Assembly: GCA_038230275.1 (NCBI GenBank)
Contig: JBBRNO010000145.1
Coordinates: 1-16,777, forward strand
Direction: 5' to 3'
Origin: JANXXV01 sp038230275
Lineage (GTDB): Bacteria; Acidobacteriota; Terriglobia; Bryobacterales; Bryobacteraceae
DNA length: 16,777 nt
Part shown: one piece after another, positions 1 to 5,912 of the stretch
How positions within the stretch are numbered: position 1 is the first letter of the stretch
Layout of the letters: each line of letters starts with the position of its first letter
Program-made: the position numbers and the translations under genes
Notes under the pieces: generated by a model
Told to the model about the DNA's origin: nothing
Database searches by the model: none
What the model saw: the letters and a program-made list of their open reading frames with translations, nothing else

Positions 1-267
1 GAATTGACCACGGTAGACAACATGCAGTTGCCGGGAAATATGCAGAGTCTCTACCGCCACCTGGTGGAAGGAGAGCGCATCAGACAGTTGGACAATTTCG
101 ATAGAGGCTTGCTGCATATTTTCTCACGCGATGTATTGCGGCGCATCAAGGACAATGACCCGGCCTGGGAGACGATGGTGCCGGCAGAGATTGCCGAAGT
201 GATCAAGCGGCGGCGGTTTTTCGGCCACAGCGGAGCGGAAGTGGCGGAGCATACGCCAGAAAAGTGA
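1..267 (+). CDS. C-terminal part of an unrecognised protein (5' end outside window)
   Basis: The reading frame is open from the first base to a TGA at 265-267, giving about 88 residues. A TTG at position 4 has no ribosome binding site in view, so this is most probably the end of a longer gene that starts outside the window. The segment is charged and soluble, with no signal peptide or membrane segment. It contains a run of alternating acidic and basic residues (HIFSRDVLRRIKDNDPAW) and a MVPAEIAEVIKRRRFFGH stretch near the end that looks like a conserved helical C-terminus. I do not recognise the family with confidence; a nucleotidyltransferase-type C-terminus crossed my mind but cannot be supported here. 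The long opposite-strand frame over it is a shadow. Confidence 0.6.
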   Translation, partial: ELTTVDNMQLPGNMQSLYRHLVEGERIRQLDNFDRGLLHIFSRDVLRRIKDNDPAWETMVPAEIAEVIKRRRFFGHSGAEVAEHTPEK

Positions 268-347
268 GCGCAGTCTGGACGGCGGAGGGCAAAAACTGTC
301 ACTATCAGATACGCTCTGTTCAACTGAGCAAACCATAAAGGAGAACT

Positions 348-416
348 ATGGCAAAAGGACAGGATCGCAAGAAAGAGAAGAAGAAGCCGAAGGCTCCGGC
401 TAAGCCGACCAAATAG
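348..416 (+). CDS. Very small basic protein (22 aa)
   Basis: An ATG at 348 is preceded by a strong Shine-Dalgarno sequence (AAAGGAGA, 337-344), and the frame ends with TAG at 414-416. The 22-residue product begins MAKGQDRKKEKKKPKA and is about half lysine and arginine, with alanine/proline in the second half. Short proteins starting MAKGQ followed by a K/E-rich tail recur in many bacteria (from memory); their function is not established, and nucleic-acid or ribosome association is only a guess from charge. The gene stands alone between an upstream stop at 267 and the SDR gene at 474. The excellent ribosome binding site and the uninterrupted lysine codons are the main reasons for calling it. 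Confidence 0.6.
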   Translation: MAKGQDRKKEKKKPKAPAKPTK

Positions 417-473
417 GGATCTTGCGCTTGAGGGACGCGCGTATTGAACCGTGTCTCTCAAGCGGAGCAGACT

Positions 474-1226
474 ATGACAACTAAAATTGCATTGGTGACA
501 GGGGCGGGAAGCGGAGTGGGCCGGGCGGTTGCGCTGGCAATGCAGGCGGCTGGATATTCGGTGGTGCTGGCCGGGCGCAGGGCGGCGGAGTTGGAAACCA
601 CGGCGGCGCAGGCGTCGGGCGAGGGCGGGCGAATGCTGGCGGTGCCCACCGACGTTGGCGATCCAGCGGCGGTGAGGGCATTGTTCGCGGTGGTGTCTGA
701 AACATTTGGAAGGTTGGATGTTTTATTCAATAACGCCGGGATCGGTGCACCCGGTATTCCCATGGAAGATCTGAGTTTCGCGCAGTGGAACGCGGTGGTG
801 AGCGTGAATCTGACGGGGGTGTTTCTGTGTGCGCAGGAAGCTATTCGGATGATGAAGGCGCAGAATCCGCGCGGCGGGCGGATCATCAACAACGGGTCGA
901 TCTCGGCGCATGTGCCGCGGCCGAACTCGGCTCCTTATACGGCTACCAAGCACGCGATCACCGGACTGACGAAGAGCATTTCGCTGGATCAGCGCGGGTT
1001 CGATATTGCCTGCGGGCAGATCGATATTGGGAATGCGGCGACCGAGATGACGGCGCGAATGTCATCGGGCATCGTGCAGGCTGACGGGTCTATGAAAGTG
1101 GAGCCGCGGATGGATGTGCGGCATGTTGCCGACGCGGTACTTTATATGGCGAATCTGCCGCTGGATGCCAATGTGGAGTTCATCACGGTGATGGCTACCA
1201 AGATGCCGTATGTTGGGCGCGGGTGA
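474..1226 (+). CDS. Short-chain dehydrogenase/reductase (SDR), classical type
   Basis: A 250-residue NAD(P)-dependent oxidoreductase of the classical SDR family. The Rossmann glycine motif TGAGSGVG lies at residues 9-16, NNAG at 86-89, the active-site Asn near 112 (VNLTG), the catalytic Ser at about 142-144 (NGSISA) and the YxxxK pair at Tyr155/Lys159 (PYTATKH). The basic pair after strand 2 (AGRR, 34-36) favours NADP(H), an inference. Length is typical. I chose ATG 474 because it has GGAG at 464-467 with a 6-base spacer; the upstream in-frame TTG at 444 has none and would add ten residues before the Rossmann strand. The substrate cannot be read from sequence. It is convergent with the exported MR_MLE-family enzyme downstream, and a sugar or sugar-acid substrate is possible. 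Confidence 0.93.
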   Translation: MTTKIALVTGAGSGVGRAVALAMQAAGYSVVLAGRRAAELETTAAQASGEGGRMLAVPTDVGDPAAVRALFAVVSETFGRLDVLFNNAGIGAPGIPMEDLSFAQWNAVVSVNLTGVFLCAQEAIRMMKAQNPRGGRIINNGSISAHVPRPNSAPYTATKHAITGLTKSISLDQRGFDIACGQIDIGNAATEMTARMSSGIVQADGSMKVEPRMDVRHVADAVLYMANLPLDANVEFITVMATKMPYVGRG

Positions 1227-1276
1227 GGGTGGCCCGGTTGGGAACAGTCTAGAAATAATACAGCCATTTCCAACCC

Positions 1277-1322
1277 CTCCCTGACGGTCGGGGCTCCGAA
1301 CCTATTCGTCAATGTTTCGGAG
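1277..1322. repeat. Interspersed palindromic-type motif and hairpin between convergent genes
   Basis: The 22-base stretch at 1277-1298 (CTCCCTGACGGTCGGGGCTC...) matches the core of the element inside vapC (12244-12265) at 19 of 22 positions. It overlaps an inverted repeat, CTCCGAA at 1294-1300 with TTCGGAG at 1316-1322. The site lies between the ends of two convergent genes, where a stem could act as a bidirectional terminator, but there is no clear U-tract on either strand. Sequences of this form are, from memory, very common in Solibacter-like genomes. Confidence 0.55.
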
Positions 1323-1330
1323 ACGGCTCT

Positions 1331-2587
1331 TTAACCCCACCAGGTTTCGCCGGGCGCCAGGTGGGCCTTGGCGACGTCCGGATTGATTTCTACGCCGTAG
1401 CCGGGTTTGTCTTCGATGGTGAAATAGCCGTCTTTCCAGAAAGGGCCTTCGTGCGTCACCAGGTCTGGCCACCAGGGAACCCAGTTGGCCAATTCATGGA
1501 CTCGGAATTCACGCATCGCCGCCGACGCGTGGCAGGAGGCGATGGTGCCCAGCGCGCTGGCCGGGTTGTGGCAGGCGGTCCAGATGTAATAGAGATCTGC
1601 GTGATCGGAGATTTTTTTCGATTCGAGTAAGCCGCCGGATTTCGGAATATCGATATGTACGCCGGAGCAGGCCTGCATTTCAATCAGTTTGCGGAAGCCC
1701 TGGCGTCCGTAGAGATTTTCGCCGGTACAAACCGGTACGTTGATCGACTGGGTGACGCGCTGCATGGCTTCGATGTTGTCTGGCGGAACGGGATCTTCCA
1801 GCCACATCGGCTTCACCGGTTCCAGTTCCTTGCCCAGGCGAATCACGTCCTGCGTATCGTAGCGCCAGTGGCATTCGATGGCGAAGTCGCCGTCGGGACC
1901 GAGGGTTTCGCGAACGGTTTCCATTCCCTTGAGGATGAGGCGGTAATCCTTGTGGGTGAGGTTGCGGGCGTAGCGATCGTGTCCGGGCGCCTTGTATTCG
2001 GGGTCCCACTTTCGGGGCACGGCGTCGCCTTGGAATTTAAAAGCGGTCCAGCCGGCCTTTTCCGCTTGCGCCTTGTGGACATGATCGCGCCAGGCGCTGG
2101 TATCTTCGACGTTCTCCACCGATTGCATGGTGCAGTAGAAGCGGATGCGGTCCCGGTAGCGGCCACCCAACAGATTGCAGACGGGCGTTTGGAGGATGCG
2201 GCCGCAGAGATCCCATAAGGCGATTTCAATGCCGCTGGCGGCGGTGACGGTGACTCCGGCGATGGCTCCGGCGCCGGCGCTTTCCATCAGCATTTTGGTG
2301 TAGAGCTTTTCGACGTTGAGAGGGTCCTCGCCGATGATGATGGGCCGCAATTTGTTGAGGACCAGGTCCTTGACGCCCCAGCCCCAATAGGCTTCGCCGA
2401 TGCCGTAGAGGCCGGAATCGGTCTCAATCTTGATGAGATTCCAATCCCAGGTGCCGCGGACAATCATCATCTTAACGTCGGTGATTTTGATTTTCTTTTG
2501 CAGGCTTGCGGCGAGACTTTGGAAGGGTGCTGCGAAGGCGCATCCGGCAGCGGTGCCGGCGGATTGTAGGAATTGGCGTCGATTCAT
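1331..2587 (-). CDS. Tat-exported enolase-superfamily (MR_MLE) acid-sugar dehydratase-like protein
   Basis: A 418-residue member of the mandelate racemase/muconate lactonizing enzyme branch of the enolase superfamily. The N-terminus MNRRQFLQSAGTAAG followed by an Ala-rich segment is a twin-arginine signal, so a folded, metal-loaded enzyme is probably exported. After the capping domain come a barrel lysine in AFKFQ (Lys184), presumed Mg ligands Glu238 (IECH), Glu264 (WLEDP) and Glu290 (CTGEN), and candidate catalytic histidines His240 and His340 (ACHNP). The acid-x-His arrangement resembles galactonate/mannonate dehydratases, where the first ligand is usually Asp; here it is Glu. Such enzymes remove water from an aldonic acid to give a 2-keto-3-deoxy acid. 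The exact substrate is unknown. ATG 2587 is chosen because the Tat motif follows at once; the Shine-Dalgarno is weak. Confidence 0.9.
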   Translation of the reverse strand: MNRRQFLQSAGTAAGCAFAAPFQSLAASLQKKIKITDVKMMIVRGTWDWNLIKIETDSGLYGIGEAYWGWGVKDLVLNKLRPIIIGEDPLNVEKLYTKMLMESAGAGAIAGVTVTAASGIEIALWDLCGRILQTPVCNLLGGRYRDRIRFYCTMQSVENVEDTSAWRDHVHKAQAEKAGWTAFKFQGDAVPRKWDPEYKAPGHDRYARNLTHKDYRLILKGMETVRETLGPDGDFAIECHWRYDTQDVIRLGKELEPVKPMWLEDPVPPDNIEAMQRVTQSINVPVCTGENLYGRQGFRKLIEMQACSGVHIDIPKSGGLLESKKISDHADLYYIWTACHNPASALGTIASCHASAAMREFRVHELANWVPWWPDLVTHEGPFWKDGYFTIEDKPGYGVEINPDVAKAHLAPGETWWG

Positions 2588-2631
2588 GGCGGTCAGCAGT
2601 TACTATATCAAGTTCGCCGTTGAGTCCCGGT

Positions 2632-2844
2632 TTGTTGGTGCAGTTGGACCATACTCTCGGAAACTGGTCCGCCATGTGGCGCTTCACCAAAAACAACGGC
2701 ATCACGGAAGGTTTTCATAACAAAATGGAGAACATCAGCAGACAAGCTTTTGGTTTTCTCAACTTTGAAAAATACCGGCTTAGAGTCAAGGTATTATGTG
2801 GTTGCTTACTTCGGGTCCGGAATCTGCCCTCGTTTTTGGCGTAG
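2632..2844 (+). pseudogene. C-terminal remnant of an ISL3-family transposase
   Basis: The + frame ending at TAG 2842-2844 encodes a segment typical of the end of ISL3-type (IS204/IS1001/IS1096/IS1165) DDE transposases: MWRFTKNNGITEGFHNKM followed by a Gln-Ala-Phe-Gly-Phe and NFEKYRLRVKVLCG stretch. The Glu in TEGFHNKM (codon near 2707) would be the last catalytic acid. Upstream, the frame runs into the oppositely oriented MR_MLE gene with no transposase similarity, so only about 70 residues remain and the catalytic Asp residues are missing. The fragment cannot act as a transposase. It sits at the left border of the tRNA-flanked relic island and marks this as an old insertion hot spot. Family assignment is from motif memory. 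Confidence 0.7.
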
Positions 2845-2849
2845 AGCCC

Positions 2850-2888
2850 CCGAGTGTAGATTTATTTGGTGCGCCCCGTACGATTCCA
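2850..2888. repeat. attL-like direct repeat: degraded 3' end of tRNA-Arg
   Basis: Bases 2850-2888 match 4594-4632 in the same orientation at 33 of 39 positions (offset 1744). The match includes 19 of 20 bases over TGGTGCGCCC.GTACGATTC, which on the minus strand is the T-arm, acceptor end and CCA of tRNA-Arg. The rest of a tRNA is absent. This is the expected trace of integration into a tRNA 3' end, with the partial copy at the far side of the inserted DNA. The site is enclosed by an 8-bp inverted repeat (AGCCCCCG 2845-2852, CGGGGGCT 2892-2899). Confidence 0.7.
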
Positions 2889-3197
2889 TACCGGGGGCTT
2901 ATACAACCCGACCCCCTCGAAACTCCAGTTATGCTGCAATTTTCGTACAACGGAAATCCGACAACGGGTCCGTTGGCTCGAATCTCACGGTTGTTTAAAG
3001 CACTTCCGGGGTTCCCTCAACAATTCACAATTTCCAACATTTCGATACACTGTTGTTTCATGCCGAAAAGACAATCCCGTCAAGCCACTCCAAAACCACG
3101 GGAGCGCACGCATCGCACGACTGGCATCAATCCGCCGGTCGGAATTTAGGAACCGCTCAATAGGATCGCAGTTGAGCAGCCGGGGAGACGGAAGACA
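2889..3197. other. Intergenic leader of the DUF932 gene
   Basis: About 310 bases with no convincing gene. A 29-codon basic reading frame starts at ATG 3060 and ends at TAG 3147-3149 (MPKRQSRQATPKPRERTHRT...); it has no Shine-Dalgarno and begins close to the start point predicted from the promoter-like pair at 3024-3051, so it could be a near-leaderless upstream peptide, but evidence is weak. The stretch is visibly richer in A+T than the flanking metabolic genes. Confidence 0.4.
3024..3051 (+). promoter_or_regulatory. Candidate sigma-70-type promoter for the DUF932 gene
   Basis: TTCACA (3024-3029) and TACACT (3046-3051) are separated by 16 bases and match the -35 and -10 consensus at 5 and 4 of 6 positions. 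Transcription would start near 3058, leaving a leader of about 140 bases before the ATG at 3198. Prediction from pattern only. Confidence 0.35.
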
Positions 3198-4196
3198 ATG
3201 AGCACCGAGTTTATTCAGGGAATTGATGAAGTCGGATCGGAGCAGAAATCACGGGTTACCGATTGGACATGGAACGGAGCGCAAGTGGTGGAGCACACCG
3301 GAAAGGTTGCCGAACTGTACTCCAAGATTCCCATTTTCAGTCGCCAGCCGTTCCGGGTCGGGGCTGAGGAAAACCGATTCAAGGATGAAATCCGAAGGGA
3401 GCCGCTGACGATCTCCGAGAGTCCGATCCCGATTGCGACTGTCTCAAAAGACTACTCGCTAATCCAACACAGAGAGGTTCTTGCATCTATTTTTCGGGCA
3501 CTGAAACTAATCAATATTGACATTTCTGAACTCCAATCGACGCTTTTGCTCTCCGAATATGGCGAACGAATGCAGTGGAGTTGCAACCTTCCACACTTTG
3601 ATTTCGATCCAGGAGACAAATGCCCCATTGTGCTGCGGATCAACTGCCTAAATTCGGTTGATACGACCACACTCTTTGACATTTCGTTCGGCTGGTATCG
3701 GCTGGTTTGTAGCAACGGCATGATGTTTGGGTTGAAAGAATCGAGGTTTCGGCGACGCCATGTCCAGTCGCTCGACCCCGGCGGAATTGCCACCTACCTG
3801 GGAGAAGAACTTAAACAGATGCCAGAGCAAAAAAGCCTATACAGGGAATGGCTGGAGCATCCGGTCGAGCAGAAGCAGTTGGAGTCGTGGGTCGACGAGA
3901 ATGTGGCTGATGCCTGGGGGCCACACGCCGCCGCAAGAACGTGGAACATCATCAACGATGGCTTTGATGGAGATGTTGAGCAAGCCAGAGATTGCAAGCC
4001 CCACGAATTGACGGTGAGACATTCTTGCAAGGTTCCTGGCGCATGTGCGCCCGTTGGAAATGTATTTCACGTCAGCCAAGCTCTGAGTTGGATTGCCGGG
4101 AGTCGCAAAACAATAACAGAACGGCTGGAGTACGTGAAAGCTATTCCGAGGCTCATCAAACCGCTCACGGATGCTGCTGCCCGAACGAGAAGCTAA
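3198..4196 (+). CDS. DUF932 family protein (phage/plasmid-associated)
   Basis: A 332-residue soluble protein whose central part carries the DUF932 signature (FDISFGWYRLVCSNGMMFG, about residues 161-178), preceded by VSKDYSLIQHREVL (82-95). The family is found mainly on phages, plasmids and integrative elements; its biochemical role is unknown to me. The ATG at 3198 has GGGGAGA at 3182-3188 and GGAAG nearer the start. The stop TAA (4194-4196) overlaps the next ATG (4196) by one base, suggesting translational coupling with the restriction-modification remnant. Composition differs from the neighbours: a hand count gives 21/60 G+C at 3481-3540 against 38/60 at 901-960 in the SDR gene, a sign of horizontal transfer. 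The frame is intact and full length. Confidence 0.85.
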   Translation: MSTEFIQGIDEVGSEQKSRVTDWTWNGAQVVEHTGKVAELYSKIPIFSRQPFRVGAEENRFKDEIRREPLTISESPIPIATVSKDYSLIQHREVLASIFRALKLINIDISELQSTLLLSEYGERMQWSCNLPHFDFDPGDKCPIVLRINCLNSVDTTTLFDISFGWYRLVCSNGMMFGLKESRFRRRHVQSLDPGGIATYLGEELKQMPEQKSLYREWLEHPVEQKQLESWVDENVADAWGPHAAARTWNIINDGFDGDVEQARDCKPHELTVRHSCKVPGACAPVGNVFHVSQALSWIAGSRKTITERLEYVKAIPRLIKPLTDAAARTRS

Positions 4197-4555
4197 TGAA
4201 CCCAGTCGAACTGCAAAGTCAGGTACTCAGCCTACTCGAAAATTTCAGCGGCGTTGGGCCGATGAAGAAGCTGTTCTGGACGCTGCCGAATTACGACCAA
4301 GTGAACGAGCCCACGAGCAGGCGAGGGTGGCCGGATGCCGCTTCCTCTGTTCTCCAGGAAGACCCTCTCGTGCTGGCTTCTGGCGGCGATAAGAATGATT
4401 TCCACGTCATCTACCGCCGTCTTGCCAAGGATCGCCTCTTGTTGGCCGATTAGCGCATCATCACCACCCGGCTCTTGAAGGATCATCCTTACGGCCTCTT
4501 CGTCTTTTCGGATCGCACTCAAACGAACTGGCACTTCCTGCCGGCTTTGAGGTGA
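4196..4555 (+). pseudogene. Truncated N-terminus of a restriction-modification (Eco57I-like methylase) gene
   Basis: From ATG 4196 the frame encodes 85 residues (MNPVELQSQVLSLLENFSGV...; then FWTLPNYDQVN, RRGWPDAA and DFHVIYRRLAKDRLLLAD) and stops at TAG 4451-4453. The same frame continues with RIITTRLLKDHPYGLFVFS and TNWHF, ending at TGA 4553-4555. Both halves match, from memory, the N-terminal domain of large Eco57I-type/type IIG restriction-methyltransferases, where the stop position usually reads Glu (GAG to TAG is one change). The real enzymes run to about 1000 residues with SAM-binding and NPPY motifs; none of that is here, because homology ends after WHF about 60 bases before tRNA-Arg. 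It is therefore both nonsense-mutated and 3' truncated. A short peptide could still be made. Confidence 0.72.
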
Positions 4556-4593
4556 CCGCTGAGGCTCATATTCATTGCCTTCATTTAGAAAGT

Positions 4594-4632
4594 CCGAATG
4601 TAGATTTCGGTGGTGCGCCCGGTACGATTCGA
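4594..4632. repeat. attR-like direct repeat overlapping tRNA-Arg 3' end
   Basis: The counterpart of 2850-2888 (33 of 39 identical, same orientation). It covers the 3' part of the intact tRNA-Arg gene (4611-4632) plus 17 bases beyond its CCA. The identity past the tRNA end, including TAGATTT at 4601-4607, means the shared core is longer than the tRNA itself. Confidence 0.68.
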
Positions 4633-4688
4633 ACGTACGGCCTTTTGCTCCGGAGGCAAACGCTCTATCCAGACTGAGCTACGGGCGC
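4611..4688 (-). tRNA. tRNA-Arg (anticodon CCG)
   Basis: The minus strand from 4688 folds as a complete cloverleaf: acceptor GCGCCCG (4688-4682) with CGGGCGC (4621-4615), D-stem GCTC/GAGC, anticodon stem TTTGC/GCAAA around the loop CTCCGGA (anticodon CCG, reading CGG arginine codons), variable AGGCC, and T-stem GTACG/CGTAC with loop TTCGAAT. The discriminator is A and CCA is encoded (4613-4611). A TACAAT -10-like box lies just upstream (complement of 4699-4704). Its 3' end serves as the att site of the relic island. Confidence 0.96.
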
Positions 4689-4722
4689 TAGAGATTCTAT
4701 TGTAGAACAGTTCGGCGAGCGA

Positions 4723-5292
4723 TTACGGCTTTTTCGCCGAACTGACCACGGAGGCGGCCTTCTTTCCAGGCGTGCCGGCCGGTTCCTTCAACAGCGTCTC
4801 GATCATATTGCGCAGGTTCGCTTCCGTGGCCGTCTTATCGTCGTTGGCGGCGAGGCTTTGTTGGCGGATCATGCCTTTGCGATCGATCACCACGATCTGC
4901 GGCACCGACATACGGGTGTCCGGGGACATTTGCAGATAGTTCAAGACCGGATCGCGGAGACTGGAGCCGACAGGGAACGTCACGCCGTTTTGCTTCACGA
5001 AATCGGGCACCAGCATGCCGGCCATATCGTTAAATGCCACGGTGAGAGGCTGGAAGCCCTTGGGTCCGTATTCCTTGTACAACTGCGTCAACAGGCGCGC
5101 CGAGGTCTGGCAGTGCGGGCAGGTGGTGAAAGCAAATTCGAGCACCACTACCTTGCCTTTGTACTGGCTGAGAAGCAATTGTCCGCCGGCGGGCATCTGG
5201 GCCGCAAATTCCGGCGACTTCCGCGGCACGTCGGCGGCTGCCAGCGGCAGAACCGTCAAAGAGAAAAACAACAAAGATTTCGCAAGTCTCAT
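4723..5292 (-). CDS. Exported TlpA-like thioredoxin-fold protein (redoxin), copy 2
   Basis: A 189-residue thioredoxin-fold protein. Residues 1-20 (MRLAKSLLFFSLTVLPLAAA) are a signal peptide, so it acts outside the cytoplasm, possibly in thiol-disulfide exchange or peroxide reduction. The redox motif TTCPHC has Cys58 and Cys61, and the cis-proline loop is SVPQIVVID (Pro131). The 30-residue tail is Ala/Lys/Pro-rich and low complexity. Its ATG abuts the stop codon of the paralogous gene upstream (TAA at 5295-5293, ATG at 5292-5290), so the pair is surely co-transcribed and probably translationally coupled. The CPHC active site is DsbA-like rather than the CGPC of thioredoxin. The partner is unknown. 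Confidence 0.9.
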   Translation of the reverse strand: MRLAKSLLFFSLTVLPLAAADVPRKSPEFAAQMPAGGQLLLSQYKGKVVVLEFAFTTCPHCQTSARLLTQLYKEYGPKGFQPLTVAFNDMAGMLVPDFVKQNGVTFPVGSSLRDPVLNYLQMSPDTRMSVPQIVVIDRKGMIRQQSLAANDDKTATEANLRNMIETLLKEPAGTPGKKAASVVSSAKKP

Positions 5293-5853
5293 TTAAGAAG
5301 GCCTCTTCGCCGGGACGGCTGATTTGGTCCCGGAGGTGTTTTTAGCTGCCGGCTCGGCCAGCAGTTTTTCGATCATTGCACGAACGTTTTTGTCTTCCGC
5401 TTTGAAGAATTCGGAAGTGCCATCATACTGGGCGCGCACCATGCCGCTGCGGTCGATGAAAACCAACTGCGGCATCATCAGATTTGGGGACATCACAGAG
5501 TGCTGCAGAAAGGAATAGACCGTGTCGCGGGGACCGGTGCCCACCGGATAATTCACGCCGAAATCCTGGACGAATTTGGGAACTTCGGGATTGTCGTTGA
5601 TGGCCACACCGAGCGCCTGAAATCCTTTCGGGCCGAAGTCCTTGGTTGCCTGTGTGAGGGCTTTGGCGGTGCGCTGGCAGTGCGGGCAGGTGGTGAGCAG
5701 AAACTCCAGGGCGACGACTTTACCCTTGTATTTTGATACGGATGTGGTTTGGCCGCCGGGCAGAGTGATTACGTAGTCCAGGGCAGGGCGGGGAAGTTCC
5801 TGGGCTTCCGCCGCCAACGCTACGGCGATCAAGGCCGCCATTACCAGCCGCAT
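5293..5853 (-). CDS. Exported TlpA-like thioredoxin-fold protein (redoxin), copy 1
   Basis: A paralogue of the next gene, 186 residues from the chosen ATG at 5853. A signal peptide (MRLVMAALIAVALAAEAQ) precedes the thioredoxin fold with KGKVVALEFLLTTCPHC (Cys56, Cys59) and cis-Pro loop MMPQLVFID. The tail is again Ala/Lys/Pro-rich. Start choice: AAGGAG sits at 5869-5864, giving about 10 bases to ATG 5853 but only one to ATG 5862; a longer frame from GTG 5892 would put charged residues before the signal peptide and is unlikely. Conserved features shared with copy 2, including GPKGFQ and AFND/AINDN after the active site, point to tandem duplication. It follows the metalloprotease gene by about 60 bases on the same strand, probably one operon. 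Confidence 0.88.
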   Translation of the reverse strand: MRLVMAALIAVALAAEAQELPRPALDYVITLPGGQTTSVSKYKGKVVALEFLLTTCPHCQRTAKALTQATKDFGPKGFQALGVAINDNPEVPKFVQDFGVNYPVGTGPRDTVYSFLQHSVMSPNLMMPQLVFIDRSGMVRAQYDGTSEFFKAEDKNVRAMIEKLLAEPAAKNTSGTKSAVPAKRPS

Positions 5854-5912
5854 ACCTTTCATTCTCCTTCTGTCAGGGCCGGGCGAGGCCACGGTCCGAT
5901 TCCGATTTCAGT

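Noticed and set aside
2872..2888. Left tRNA-like fragment as a functional tRNA gene
   Set aside because: Only the 3' end is present, and the T-loop and acceptor bases are altered; no D-arm or anticodon arm exists.
2976..3000. T-arm-like GGCTCGAATCTCACGG suggesting a second tRNA remnant
   Set aside because: No acceptor or anticodon stem can be paired around it; the similarity is limited to a few bases.
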